Positions 1 through 7,930 of a stretch of DNA of 64,000 nt are shown one piece after another. A program made the translations under genes and the position numbers. Position 1 is the first letter of the stretch. The number at the start of each line of letters is the position of its first letter. The stretch is from JADLDB01 sp040752975. Its GTDB lineage: Bacteria > Myxococcota > Myxococcia > Myxococcales > Myxococcaceae. The stretch lies in contig JBFMHF010000005.1 in assembly GCA_040752975.1 (NCBI GenBank), positions 50,967 through 114,966 of the forward strand, in the 5' to 3' direction. The notes beneath the pieces were generated by a model. It saw nothing but the letters and a program-made list of their open reading frames with translations, did not search any database and had not been told where the DNA came from.

Positions 1-2
1 GC

Positions 3-164
3 GGCGACGTCGACGAGTTCACCACGCAGGCGCAGCTCGATCGCGCGTCTGCCCTCATCCACGACGCGCGGCTGGTCTCCCTCGCAGGGTGTCGCCACCT
101 CCCGCACCTCGAGAAGCCCGGCGTGTTGACCGAGGCGCTCACCTGGTTTTTGGGCCAGCCCTGA
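3..164 (+). CDS. alpha/beta-hydrolase family protein, C-terminal end only
   Basis: Only the last 53 codons are inside the window; the reading frame is open from base 3 to a TGA at 162-164. The tail contains GCRHLPHLEKP, which looks like the segment around the catalytic histidine of alpha/beta hydrolases (usual form GxGHxxxxExP), followed by a short hydrophobic C-terminal helix (LTEALTWFLG). That histidine would complete a Ser-Asp-His triad whose other members lie outside the window. Substrate cannot be inferred. The next gene on the same strand starts 40 bases downstream. Confidence 0.6.
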   Translation, partial: GDVDEFTTQAQLDRASALIHDARLVSLAGCRHLPHLEKPGVLTEALTWFLGQP

Positions 165-204
165 AATTTCTTTCGCCGCCGTCAGGCTGAGGTTTACTCC
201 CGCC

Positions 205-687
205 GTGGCCAAATCCACCCCCAAGCCCCCGACGCTCGACAGGGAGGCCGCCCGCGCGCTGATCGCCTCGCTCGACCGCCGCCGCTTCATGGACGAGCTC
301 GCCCTGCTCGCGCAGACGTTCGCGCAGGATCCCGGCAACCCGGGCAGCTACGGGTGCACCACCTGCGAGCGCTGCGCGAACTGCATGTTCTGCAAGGACT
401 GCGAGGGGTGCTTCGGCTGTACCCACTGCCTCGGCTGTGAGCTCTGCAACAACTGCACACACTGCGTCGAGTCCCGATCGCTCAACGCCTGCGCCTACTG
501 CGTGCAGTCGGAGAACTGCGCCACGAGCGCCTACCTCTACTTCTGCCGCAACCTCTCGGACTGCACGTACTGCTTCGGCTGCGTCGGGCTCTCGAAGAAG
601 GACTTCCACATCTTGAACCAGCCCTTCTCCCGGCAGGAGTACTTCGAGCTGGTGCAGAAGCTCAAGCGCGAGCTGGGCGTGAAGTAG
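205..687 (+). CDS. Cys-rich protein with strict three-residue cysteine periodicity
   Basis: Function unknown. The 160-residue protein starts at GTG 205. Residues 1-50 are a helical head. Residues 51-87 carry 13 cysteines at exactly every third position (51, 54, 57 ... 87), and seven more follow at 96, 99, 105, 114, 120, 123 and 126, so all 20 cysteines share one register modulo three. The tail (about 124-155, GCVGLSKKDFHILNQPFSRQEY) resembles a motif of the type CVGL..K.Y.ILN.QYSKEEYE that I recall from Cys-rich uncharacterised proteins of candidate-phyla bacteria. No signal peptide or membrane segment is visible, so a cytoplasmic place is likely. The regular spacing suggests a repetitive fold with a stacked thiol face, possibly metal or Fe-S binding; this is inference. 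It is convergent with the methyltransferase, only 3 bases away. Confidence 0.85.
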   Translation: MAKSTPKPPTLDREAARALIASLDRRRFMDELALLAQTFAQDPGNPGSYGCTTCERCANCMFCKDCEGCFGCTHCLGCELCNNCTHCVESRSLNACAYCVQSENCATSAYLYFCRNLSDCTYCFGCVGLSKKDFHILNQPFSRQEYFELVQKLKRELGVK

Positions 688-690
688 CCG

Positions 691-1866
691 TCACAGCACC
701 CGCAGGAACCAGGCCTTGAGGTACTCCGTCTCGGGCAGCGCGCCCAGCGGCGGGTGATCGATGCCCGCCCCACGCCGCTCGAGGATCTGCACCTGCCGCT
801 TCGCGTCGGCCGCGGCGCCCAGCACCAACTGTTCGAACAGCTCGCGGCTCACCTTCCCCGAGCATGAGCAGGTGACGAGCAACCCGTCGGGCTTCACCAG
901 CTTGAGCGCGCGCAGGTTCAGCTCATGGTAGGCGCGGCGCGCCGCCTTCATTCCCTCTCGGCGCTTGGCGAGGCCGGGCGGATCCAACACCACCGCGTCG
1001 AAGCGCCGTCCTTCGTCGCTGTACGCGCGCAGGACATCGAAGGCGTTGGCCGTCTCCACCGTCACGTTGTGGCGGCCGTTGGCGCGCGCGTTCTCGCGGA
1101 TCCGCTCGGCGGCGGTGGGATCCTGCTCGACGGCGATGACGGACGTGCACTGGCGGGCCAGCGCGAGCGCAAAGCCGCCGTGGTAGCTGAAGGTGTCCAG
1201 GGCCTCGCCCCGCGCCAGCTCGCCCGCGCGCACGTGGTTGTCCACCTGATCGAGGAAGCTGCCCGTCTTCGAGTCCCGGACGAGATCGATCTCGAAACGC
1301 GTCTGCCCTTCGTGGAACGCCACCACCGTCGGCTCTTCCCCGAGGAGAATCGTCTTCTGCCTCGGCAGCCCCTCGAAGTCGCGCCCCGACGCGTCGTCGC
1401 GGCACACCACCAGGCGGGCCCCCGTCAGCTTCGCCAGCACCTTTGCCCACTCGGCCTTCCGCCGATCCGCGCCTTCGGACAGCGTCTGCAGGGTGAGCGT
1501 GTCCCCGTAGCGGTCGACGAAGAGGCCGGGCAGGAGATCGGCTTCGCCGTGGACGAGGCGGTAGGCGTCGCGGTGGTGGAGGGAGGCGCGCCGGGCCAGC
1601 GAGGCCTCGAAGCGCCGGGCGAAGAAGTCCGCGTCGATCTTCTCTTCGCGCGAGGGCTTGCGGGTGAGGAGCCGCAGGGCCAGCGGGCTCTTCGAGGCGG
1701 CGAAGGCCTGGCCGATGGGGTTCTTCTGCCCGTCCACCACGTCGACTACCGCGCCCGGCTCCAGCCCGTCGGGCCAGCGATCGACCTCGGTGCGGTAGCA
1801 CCAGGGGTTGCCTCCGCGCAGCGACTTCGCGCCTGCGGGCGTGACCCGGACCGTGGGGTTGCTCAC
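691..1866 (-). CDS. class I SAM-dependent rRNA methyltransferase, RlmI/RlmK-like
   Basis: Probable 23S rRNA (cytosine-5) methyltransferase of the RlmI-like family. From GTG 1866 (391 aa) it shows an N-terminal PUA-like region (about 1-75, GGNPWCYRTE), a central linker, then a Rossmann methyltransferase: the conserved KTGSFLDQ stretch (about 200-206), SAM-binding FSYHGGFALALA (226-237), and catalytic-loop DPPG (295-298) with TCSCS (332-336), whose cysteines fit the m5C mechanism. The start is chosen because GTG overlaps the upstream gene's TGA (GTGA), indicating translational coupling; an upstream open frame extension lacks family similarity. A paralogue lies at 41624-42856. Confidence 0.85.
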   Translation of the reverse strand: MSNPTVRVTPAGAKSLRGGNPWCYRTEVDRWPDGLEPGAVVDVVDGQKNPIGQAFAASKSPLALRLLTRKPSREEKIDADFFARRFEASLARRASLHHRDAYRLVHGEADLLPGLFVDRYGDTLTLQTLSEGADRRKAEWAKVLAKLTGARLVVCRDDASGRDFEGLPRQKTILLGEEPTVVAFHEGQTRFEIDLVRDSKTGSFLDQVDNHVRAGELARGEALDTFSYHGGFALALARQCTSVIAVEQDPTAAERIRENARANGRHNVTVETANAFDVLRAYSDEGRRFDAVVLDPPGLAKRREGMKAARRAYHELNLRALKLVKPDGLLVTCSCSGKVSRELFEQLVLGAAADAKRQVQILERRGAGIDHPPLGALPETEYLKAWFLRVL

Positions 1867-3104
1867 TCCAACCCCCGCGCGGCGAGCTCGTAATCGTCTT
1901 CTCCGCGCAGGTGGCCGATCTCGTGCAGCAGCGTGACGCGGATCTGCTCGATCAACTCTTCGCGCGTCTTCACCGCGCGCGACAGGTTGCGGCGATAGAC
2001 GGCGATCGAGCGGCACGGCGCGTCCGGCTTCGCGTTGGGCTCGGGCAGGCATGACTCGCCCAGCGGCGGCCCGCGGAACAGCCCGAGGATGGTGGGGGAG
2101 AGGGGTGGATCGTTGGCCACCAGATCGTCTTCCAGCGGCAGATCTTCCATCTCCACGGGCACGCCCGCGAGGTCCTTCTTCATGTCGGGGGACAGGCCGG
2201 CGAGTACCTGGTCGAGCTCACGCTGGAAGTCTTCCTTCGAGAGCAACACCGGGTCGGGGAACGCCTGGGGGTCGAGGGCGCGGGCCTTCGCGAAGTGCTC
2301 GTCCGCCTCCTTCTGCTTGCCGTCGCGCTCGACCAACAGGCCGAGGTGGTGGTGGGCGAAGGCGGAGCGCTCCTTGTCGGGGAGCAGCAGGTTGAAGGCG
2401 GCGCGGGCCTCCTTGAAGCGGCACAGCTCGAAGAGCGCCACCGCGCGCTCGTACTGCGCCTCGGGATCGCCCTTCTTGCGCTCCAACACCCAGTCCGCGC
2501 GATCGAGTGCGTCTTCCGGCTGGCCGATGTCGTTGAAGGCCATGGACGACAGCCGCGCGAAGTAGATGGCGAACTCGTCGTCGTGCTGCGAGGTGGAGAG
2601 ATCCAGCCCGCGCTCGGCGTAGACGGATCCCAGCTCGTCCAGCTCGCGGGAAGACGGGAGCAACACGGCGTACAGGTGTGCCGCGCCGGCCAGCGCCTCG
2701 AGCGACTCGGGATCGATGGCCAGCGCGCGGGTGTAGGCCAGCTTCGCCTCGTCCCAGCGCTCCAGCGCCGCCAGCGCGTTGCCCTTCTCTGCGTAGGCCA
2801 GCGCGTCGCCGGGCGCGAGCGCCGCGGCCTGGGCGGCGCAGGAGAGCGCCTTCTCGAAATCGCCTTGATCGAAGTAGCTCTGCGCGGCGTCCAGCGGCAG
2901 CCGGCCCTTCGCCTCGCACACCGCCAGCGGCGTCACGTGGGGCGAGCTGGCGGTGGGTTCCTGCCGAGCGGGCGGCTTGATGGGCGGCAGGGCCGACGCC
3001 TGCGCCGGCGCCGGGCACTCGCAGACCCCGGCGTCGACGGCCGCGGGCGCCTGGGTCCTGCACCCGAAGAGACACAGCGCGGCTGCGAGTGCGCTCCACC
3101 GCAT
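1863..3104 (-). CDS. TPR-repeat lipoprotein with C-terminal minimal zincin domain
   Basis: Predicted envelope lipoprotein of 413 aa. ATG 3104 gives a signal peptide ending in a lipobox (CLFGC, Cys15), a Pro-rich linker (about 25-65), TPR-like helical repeats (about 70-285, with YAEKGNALAALERWDEA typical), and a C-terminal metallopeptidase domain of the PF06262 'minimal zincin' type: HEIGHLRGEDD at 394-404 supplies the HExxH zinc ligands with the conserved downstream G-D. Family members known to me are usually about 130-residue soluble proteins, so the lipoprotein-TPR fusion is unusual. It is followed by, and overlaps by four bases, the RlmI-like gene. Substrate unknown. Confidence 0.8.
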   Translation of the reverse strand: MRWSALAAALCLFGCRTQAPAAVDAGVCECPAPAQASALPPIKPPARQEPTASSPHVTPLAVCEAKGRLPLDAAQSYFDQGDFEKALSCAAQAAALAPGDALAYAEKGNALAALERWDEAKLAYTRALAIDPESLEALAGAAHLYAVLLPSSRELDELGSVYAERGLDLSTSQHDDEFAIYFARLSSMAFNDIGQPEDALDRADWVLERKKGDPEAQYERAVALFELCRFKEARAAFNLLLPDKERSAFAHHHLGLLVERDGKQKEADEHFAKARALDPQAFPDPVLLSKEDFQRELDQVLAGLSPDMKKDLAGVPVEMEDLPLEDDLVANDPPLSPTILGLFRGPPLGESCLPEPNAKPDAPCRSIAVYRRNLSRAVKTREELIEQIRVTLLHEIGHLRGEDDYELAARGLE

Positions 3105-3161
3105 CGACGAGGTCCGGTCTCCCGCCACGAGCGTCCGTATAGCCGACAATCCGGCCGGGCT

Positions 3162-4445
3162 TCAGGCGGACTTCTTTTCCTTCTCGTAGGTCACCTGCGG
3201 CTGGTCCTTCTTGAGGACGACGCCTTCGGTGATCCGACACTCCTTGACGCCCTCGCGGAACGGGACGTCGTACATGATGTCGAGCATCGCGTCTTCGAGG
3301 ATGGCGCGCAGCCCGCGAGCGCCCGACTGGCGCCTGAGCGCTTCCTTCGCCACGGCCCGCAGCGCGTCCTTGGTGAAGGACAGCTTCACCTTCTCGAGAT
3401 CGAACAGCTTCTGGTACTGCTTGACGAGCGCGTTCTTCGGCTCGGTGAGGATGGTGACGAGATCGTCTTCCTTGAGATCGTTCAGCGTCGCCACCATCGG
3501 GAGCCGGCCGATGAACTCGGGGATCATGCCGAACTTCATCAGATCGTCCGGCTCGACCAGCGCCAGGAGCTCGCCCACGCCCTTCTCCTCCCGCGACTCG
3601 ATCTTCGCGCCGAAGCCCAGGCCCTTCTCTCCCACCCGCCGGCGGATCACCTGCTCGATGCCGTGGAAGGCGCCGCCGCAGATGAAGAGGATGTTGGTGG
3701 TGTCGACCTGAATGTACTCCTGCTGGTTGTACTTCTTGCCGCCGCGCGGGGTGACGTTGGCGCGGGTGCCTTCGATGATCTTGAGCAGCGCCTGCTGCAC
3801 GCCCTCGCCGCCGACGTCGCGGGTGGGCGAGCTCGAGTCGCCGCCCTTGCGGCTGATCTTGTCGATCTCGTCGATGTAGACGATCCCCCGCGCCGCCTTC
3901 TCCACGTCGTAGTCGGCGTTGTGCAGCAGGTTCTGGATGATGTTCTCCACGTCCTCGCCCACGTAGCCGGCCTCGGTGAGGCTGGTGGCGTCGGCGATGG
4001 TGAAGGGCACGTTCAAGAAGCGCGCGAGCGACTGCGCCAGCAGCGTCTTGCCCGAGCCCGTCGGCCCTACGAGGAGGATGTTGGCCTTGGCCAGCTCCAC
4101 CTCTTCCGGGCCCGGCGACTTCACCCCGGGGCGCGGGCGGCCCGCCGGCTTGCGGTGGTAGATGCGCTTGTAGTGGTTGTAGACGGCGACCGAGAGGACG
4201 CGCTTGGCGGTGTCCTGGCCCACCACGTAGTCGTCGAGAAAGGTCTTGATCTCCTGCGGGGTGGGCAGGCTGATCTGCGGCCGGGCGTCTTCCTTCTCGT
4301 TTTCCTCCGCGATGATGTCGTTGCACAGCTTGATGCACTCATCGCAGATGTAGACGGTGGGCCCGGCGATCAGCTTGCGCACCTCCCGCTGAGACTTGCC
4401 GCAGAAGGAACAGGAGAGGTTGACGTGGTGCTCGCCCTTCTTCAC
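3162..4445 (-). CDS. clpX: ATP-dependent Clp protease ATP-binding subunit ClpX
   Basis: AAA+ unfoldase that delivers substrates to ClpP. The 427-residue length is normal for ClpX. The N-terminal treble-clef zinc finger has Cys12, Cys15, Cys34 and Cys37 (CSFCG...CDEC); Walker A is GPTGSGKT at 127-134; Walker B is VYIDEIDK; the RKGG pore-region and the SRREEKGVGELL/EFIGRLP segments are present. GTG 4445 has a good Shine-Dalgarno (GGAGG, six bases upstream). clpP and tig are not adjacent in this window, so clpX stands apart from the common tig-clpP-clpX order. A plausible promoter lies at 4506-4534. Confidence 0.97.
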   Translation of the reverse strand: MKKGEHHVNLSCSFCGKSQREVRKLIAGPTVYICDECIKLCNDIIAEENEKEDARPQISLPTPQEIKTFLDDYVVGQDTAKRVLSVAVYNHYKRIYHRKPAGRPRPGVKSPGPEEVELAKANILLVGPTGSGKTLLAQSLARFLNVPFTIADATSLTEAGYVGEDVENIIQNLLHNADYDVEKAARGIVYIDEIDKISRKGGDSSSPTRDVGGEGVQQALLKIIEGTRANVTPRGGKKYNQQEYIQVDTTNILFICGGAFHGIEQVIRRRVGEKGLGFGAKIESREEKGVGELLALVEPDDLMKFGMIPEFIGRLPMVATLNDLKEDDLVTILTEPKNALVKQYQKLFDLEKVKLSFTKDALRAVAKEALRRQSGARGLRAILEDAMLDIMYDVPFREGVKECRITEGVVLKKDQPQVTYEKEKKSA

Positions 4446-4505
4446 TTGCTTCCTCCGCGGCCTCCTGAAGTCGGAAGCTTACGCCCGACCTCGCGCTCAA
4501 GTGAA

Positions 4506-4534
4506 ACTATAGCCACGGGCTGCGCGGCTTTCAC
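4506..4534 (-). promoter_or_regulatory. candidate sigma-70-type promoter of clpX
   Basis: Read on the minus strand, a -35-like GTGAAA (4529-4534) and -10-like TATAGT (4506-4511) are separated by exactly 17 bases in an otherwise GC-rich gap. The inferred transcription start is about 50 bases before the clpX GTG. Assigned by eye only. Confidence 0.4.
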
Positions 4535-4545
4535 AACCGCGTCGG

Positions 4546-5169
4546 TCAGGCTTCGGCCTTCTTCGCGAGCAGATCCTCGAGATCTCCGGCCAGCGCGTCG
4601 GCGCGGTCAGCCACCGCCCTGGGCACCTTCTTGTGCGCGTGGAGCTCGGCCGCCAGGCGCTTCGACATGCCCCACAGCCGCTTGAGCGAGGCGAGGTCGG
4701 ACGAGGAAGGCTCGGGCGGAGGAAAGCGCTCGACCAGCTCGCGCCGCAGCTCGCTGGTGGGCTTGTCCTGGTTCCAGATCGCGTCGCGGATCGACTTGTA
4801 CTCCTGGGCGGACAGCTGCCCGCGAGCCTCCGCCTGGGCCAGCACCTCCACCACCTCGAAGGCGGGCGCCTCCTCGGCGGCCTCCGGCTCGCGCATCCGC
4901 TGGGGCTCGTGCTTGTCGAGGAAGCTGAAGCTGCGCGTCAGCTTGTCCGCCGTCTGCTTGCGGATCCGCAGCTCCCCCAGCGCGTACGACTCGAAGCTGG
5001 GGTAGCCCCAGTCCTGCCACATCGCCTCGTCGCGGACCTTCACCAGCAGCTTGCCCAGCTCGACCCACGACGACTTGAAGCGCCGGGCGGCGTGCAGCAC
5101 CGTCTGCCGGAAGCTGCCAGGGGGGACTTCGAGGGCCTTCCTTCGGAGGTGCTCTTCGGCCTGAACCAT
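4546..5169 (-). CDS. conserved protein of unknown function (helical, HTH-like N-terminus)
   Basis: I do not recognise a named family. The 207-residue product from ATG 5169 (AAGG nine bases upstream; a TTG five codons earlier is also possible) is strongly helical and charged. Residues about 25-80 (LGKLLVKVRDEAMWQDWGYPSFESYALGELRIRKQTADKL) resemble the recognition-helix layout of ParB/DUF3102-like DNA-binding proteins: a 'GY.SF..Y....' segment followed by a candidate helix-turn-helix. The C-terminus ends in an Ala/Lys-rich helix. No signal peptide or membrane helix. It sits upstream of clpX on the same strand with 100 bases between, which hold the clpX promoter. Confidence 0.75.
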   Translation of the reverse strand: MVQAEEHLRRKALEVPPGSFRQTVLHAARRFKSSWVELGKLLVKVRDEAMWQDWGYPSFESYALGELRIRKQTADKLTRSFSFLDKHEPQRMREPEAAEEAPAFEVVEVLAQAEARGQLSAQEYKSIRDAIWNQDKPTSELRRELVERFPPPEPSSSDLASLKRLWGMSKRLAAELHAHKKVPRAVADRADALAGDLEDLLAKKAEA

Positions 5170-5224
5170 GGGCGTCGCCTTCAAGCAAACGGCGCGCGGA
5201 CCAGCAACAGCCTTCTCGGGCGCT

Positions 5225-6100
5225 TCAGCCCTTCTTGCCGATGTTGAAGGACAGGTTGACGGACGCCCCCGAGGTGCCCGGCTTGAAAGGCCAGGCCTGC
5301 AGCTTCTCGAGCAGGCATTCCTGCAGCCCGGTGTTCTTGAAGTCCGGGTTGTCGACCCACACCTTCGTCACCTTGCCCGTCTCGGCGATGGAGAACTCGA
5401 TGGGGATCTTCGCCACCATGCCCGGCTTGGCCACGGCCTTGAGGCAGGGGATGAGCGACGGCTTGTGCCGCGCCACCACCGTGTTGATGCCCGCCTCGTC
5501 CACCTCGCCCATCTGCATGCCGTCGGGGTCGGCCGTGCCCGGCCTGGACTTGCCGGGGGAGGGGTGCGGCGGCGTGGTGCCGGTGGGCGGCGGCGTCGTG
5601 GGGTTCTTCACCGCGACGGGCGTGGTGCCCACCGGGCGCTTCGCGTTGCCGTTGTAGTCGACCAGCTCGTCGTCTTCGCGGCGGTGCGCTTTGGAGATGG
5701 TGGGCGCGTCGATGGTGATGTCGCCCCAGGCCAGCTCCTCGGCGGAACCGGCCGACGGCTGGTGCACGGCGAGGTAGCTGCCGATCACCGCGACGACGAT
5801 GCCCAACACCAGCAGCACCCCTCCGAGGATGGCCGCGACGGTGATGAGGCGCTTGCGCTGGCTCGCGTGGTGCTCGGCGGCGTGGAGATCGACGCGCTTC
5901 TTGGCCTCGGCCTTCGCCACGTGCACCTTGAAGTCCGGCACGTCGACGATCCGCTTGAAGACGCCCGAGCCCATCAACTGCACTTCCGACACCGGCAACA
6001 GCTCGCCCGAATAGAGCTTGTCGATGATCTGCTTCGACGGTACGGGCCCCAGGATCAGGTCTCCCTGACGGAACAGCCACTGGCTCTCGGTCGGCCCCAT
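5225..6100 (-). CDS. GYF-like / TM / AgmX-PglI C-terminal domain protein
   Basis: Bitopic inner-membrane protein of 291 aa. Residues about 7-50 (WLFRQGDLILGPVPSKQI...GELLP) match the GYF_2-type fold that begins many deltaproteobacterial proteins; one transmembrane helix lies at about 86-110; a Pro/Thr-rich periplasmic linker follows (about 150-185); the C-terminal 90 residues (KPSLIPCLKA...VNLSFNI) resemble the TonB-like AgmX/PglI C-terminal domain of gliding and envelope proteins. ATG 6100 is preferred because GGAGG lies 11 bases upstream, against two bases for ATG 6109. It starts back to back with truA with only 7 bases between start codons. Confidence 0.75.
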   Translation of the reverse strand: MGPTESQWLFRQGDLILGPVPSKQIIDKLYSGELLPVSEVQLMGSGVFKRIVDVPDFKVHVAKAEAKKRVDLHAAEHHASQRKRLITVAAILGGVLLVLGIVVAVIGSYLAVHQPSAGSAEELAWGDITIDAPTISKAHRREDDELVDYNGNAKRPVGTTPVAVKNPTTPPPTGTTPPHPSPGKSRPGTADPDGMQMGEVDEAGINTVVARHKPSLIPCLKAVAKPGMVAKIPIEFSIAETGKVTKVWVDNPDFKNTGLQECLLEKLQAWPFKPGTSGASVNLSFNIGKKG

Positions 6101-6107
6101 GTGCGCC

Positions 6108-6902
6108 ATGCCCTCCAGACTCGTCGCAGCGTGGTGTTGGTACCACGGCGGCGGCTTTCGCGGCTACCAGTCCCAGCCGCAGGGGCCGACTGTACAAGAC
6201 ACGCTGAAGGAAGCGCTGCGTTCCGCCGGCCTGTCCCGCAACCCCGTGCCCTCGGGCCGCACGGATCTCGGCGTACACGCCCGCATGCAGGTGCTGTCGT
6301 TGCGCGTGGTCGAAGGTGTGAGCCCCGAGGAGGTGGCCGCCCGGGTGACGGCGTCGCTGCCGAGGACGGTGGGGCTGGCGCTGTCGCGGGCCGCCCCGCC
6401 GCGCTTCAACGCCGCGTGGAGCGCGAGCGGCAAGGAGTACCGCTACCGCCTCCTCCTCGCGGACGACGCGCGGTGGGCGCCCTGCGCCTGGCGGGTGGAC
6501 GTCGACGTCGATCGGCTCGCGGCGCTGCTGGCGCGCGCCCCGGGCACGCGGGACTTCTTCGCCTTTCACGACAAGTCCAGCACGCAGAAGCCGCGCCGGC
6601 TGCGCGCGGTTTCGGTGACGCAGACCGGCGGCCGGGTGGACGTGCGGCTGGAGGGTGACGGCTTCGGCCGCTACATGGCGCGGTGCCTGGTGGGCGCGGC
6701 GGTGGGCGTCGCCCGTGGCGAGGTGCGGGAAGACGACTACCTGCGCGCGCTGGAGGCGCCGGTGCCCTTCGACGCGCCGAGAGCGCCACCGCAGGGCCTG
6801 GTGTTGTGGAACGTGGAGTATCCGCGGGAGCTCGATCCCTTCACCGCGGAGGAGCGGCAGCTCGCACCCGGGGTCCCCGAGGAGCCGCCCTTCATCCCGT
6901 GA
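6108..6902 (+). CDS. truA: tRNA pseudouridine(38-40) synthase TruA
   Basis: Isomerises uridines 38-40 of the tRNA anticodon stem-loop to pseudouridine. The 264-residue protein has the family N-terminus (YHGGGFRGYQSQP), catalytic-aspartate motif GRTDLGVHA (Asp53), the FNAAWSASGKEYRYRL segment, and FHDKSSTQK/GFGRYMARCLVG near the C-terminus. ATG 6108 matches usual family length; a second in-frame ATG at 6099 lies inside the divergent gene. No clear Shine-Dalgarno is seen, and any promoter must lie inside the neighbouring gene. Confidence 0.93.
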   Translation: MPSRLVAAWCWYHGGGFRGYQSQPQGPTVQDTLKEALRSAGLSRNPVPSGRTDLGVHARMQVLSLRVVEGVSPEEVAARVTASLPRTVGLALSRAAPPRFNAAWSASGKEYRYRLLLADDARWAPCAWRVDVDVDRLAALLARAPGTRDFFAFHDKSSTQKPRRLRAVSVTQTGGRVDVRLEGDGFGRYMARCLVGAAVGVARGEVREDDYLRALEAPVPFDAPRAPPQGLVLWNVEYPRELDPFTAEERQLAPGVPEEPPFIP

Positions 6903-6909
6903 AGGGGCT

Positions 6910-7074
6910 TCAGTCGTGCAGCTTCTCTTCGTACTTGTCGAGGAGATCAGAGATCGCCTCGCGCAGGTACTCGCTCTGACGGATCCGCGTCTCCTTCGAC
7001 AGGTCCTTCAGGAGCTCCAGGCGATCGCGGTTGAGACGGAACACCACCGAGGTGAGACGGCTGTTGTCGTTCAT
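6910..7074 (-). CDS. small ribbon-helix-helix (CopG/MetJ-type) DNA-binding protein
   Basis: A 54-residue protein. ATG 7074 is preceded by a very strong Shine-Dalgarno (AAGGAGGG, five bases upstream). The sequence has a beta strand (LTSVVFRLNR) then two helices (LELLKDLSKETR and QSEYLREAISDLLDKYEEK), the layout of ribbon-helix-helix repressors such as CopG, ending in HD. Such proteins bind DNA as dimers, often autoregulating. Direct repeats at 7092-7109 just upstream could be its operator. It is not beside a toxin gene, so it is not evidently an antitoxin. Convergent with truA (7-base gap). Confidence 0.85.
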   Translation of the reverse strand: MNDNSRLTSVVFRLNRDRLELLKDLSKETRIRQSEYLREAISDLLDKYEEKLHD

Positions 7075-7091
7075 GCACCCTCCTTACAGGT

Positions 7092-7109
7092 GCACACATG
7101 GTCGCACAC
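7092..7109. repeat. direct repeat GCACAC x2, candidate operator of the RHH gene
   Basis: GCACAC occurs at 7092-7097 and 7104-7109, a 12-base repeat spacing, 18-35 bases upstream of the ribbon-helix-helix start codon. RHH repressors commonly bind such short tandem half-sites cooperatively, so autoregulation is a reasonable inference; not tested. Confidence 0.35.
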
Positions 7110-7150
7110 GCTGGGACGGGGTCAAAAAATGTGTCGTGGCGCTCCGCTGA

Positions 7151-7771
7151 TCACTCGAAGAGGTACGTGCGGAACTGCAGGCCGACCATGAGTTCGAAGG
7201 ACAGGCGCAGCCCTGCCCCGCCGCCGAGCTGCCCGCCCAGCGTGGAGTACACGCCCATCACCGGGAGGAAGTCGTACTGCAAGCCGACGGCGACGCGCGC
7301 CCCCAGCGTCCACACCGGGTAGAAGTGCGCCGCGAAGTCGAGATCGAAGAAGGTCTTGAGCTGCTCGTAACCGAAGGAGCTTCGAACGCCGGCGTAGGCG
7401 GACCAGGACGGCAGCTGCCCGAAGAAGGTGACGCGCGCGGCGAGGCGCGCCTCGCTGCGGCTGGTGACGGACAGGGTGCCGCCCACCTCCACCGGGAGCC
7501 GCAGCCCGTTGTCCGTCCCGGAGCCCACCGCGCCCGTGGCGAGGATCTCTCCGCCGGTCGAGACGGTGAGGCCGAGGGCGCCGTGGTGATCGTACCGCGC
7601 CTGGGCCAGCGCTCCGGTGGCCGAGAGCGCGACGAGGAGCGCGAGCCCGCGGCCGCCGAGCCTGCGGCGGAGCGGCGGTTTCCCACCCACGCCGGTCCGG
7701 ACGCGCACGGGCAGGCTTCCCCACCCGCCGCTGGCGAGCGCACCGCTCCCGTTCGGGGAGAGCGGTCTCAC
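7151..7771 (-). CDS. predicted outer-membrane beta-barrel-like protein
   Basis: Unrecognised envelope protein of 206 aa. The hydrophobic segment GLALLVALSATGALAQA (about residues 42-58) looks like a signal peptide ending at AQA, but its N-region is unusually long if GTG 7771 is used; that start is kept because GGAGG sits nine bases upstream. GTG 7690 would give a normal signal peptide but has no ribosome binding site. The mature part alternates hydrophobic and polar residues with many aromatic strand ends and finishes in FRTYLFE, as in small outer-membrane barrels. No catalytic motif is visible. Confidence 0.65.
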   Translation of the reverse strand: MRPLSPNGSGALASGGWGSLPVRVRTGVGGKPPLRRRLGGRGLALLVALSATGALAQARYDHHGALGLTVSTGGEILATGAVGSGTDNGLRLPVEVGGTLSVTSRSEARLAARVTFFGQLPSWSAYAGVRSSFGYEQLKTFFDLDFAAHFYPVWTLGARVAVGLQYDFLPVMGVYSTLGGQLGGGAGLRLSFELMVGLQFRTYLFE

Positions 7772-7911
7772 CTGCGGCGGCCTCCGCGCGAGGAGCGCGC
7801 CTCGCTGGTCCGTGGAGTGGATCTCGCCGTCGCACTTCGGTCACAGGCCATGAGCCCGTGCCGTCCTCGCTCCTCGACCTCTTGCCGACATCCTGCGCGC
7901 TCCATGCCGCC

Positions 7912-7930
7912 CCCCAGGTGAGCTCTGGGG
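7912..7930 (-). terminator. hairpin just after the MYXO-CTERM lipoprotein gene
   Basis: CCCCAG and CTGGGG (7912-7917, 7925-7930) form a 6-bp stem with a 7-base loop immediately after the stop codon on the minus strand. There is no U-tract, so termination efficiency is uncertain. Confidence 0.35.

Noticed and set aside
2295..4685. A 796-codon plus-strand open frame over the TPR-zincin and clpX genes
   Set aside because: Antisense to two well-supported genes and without any domain; GC-rich shadow.
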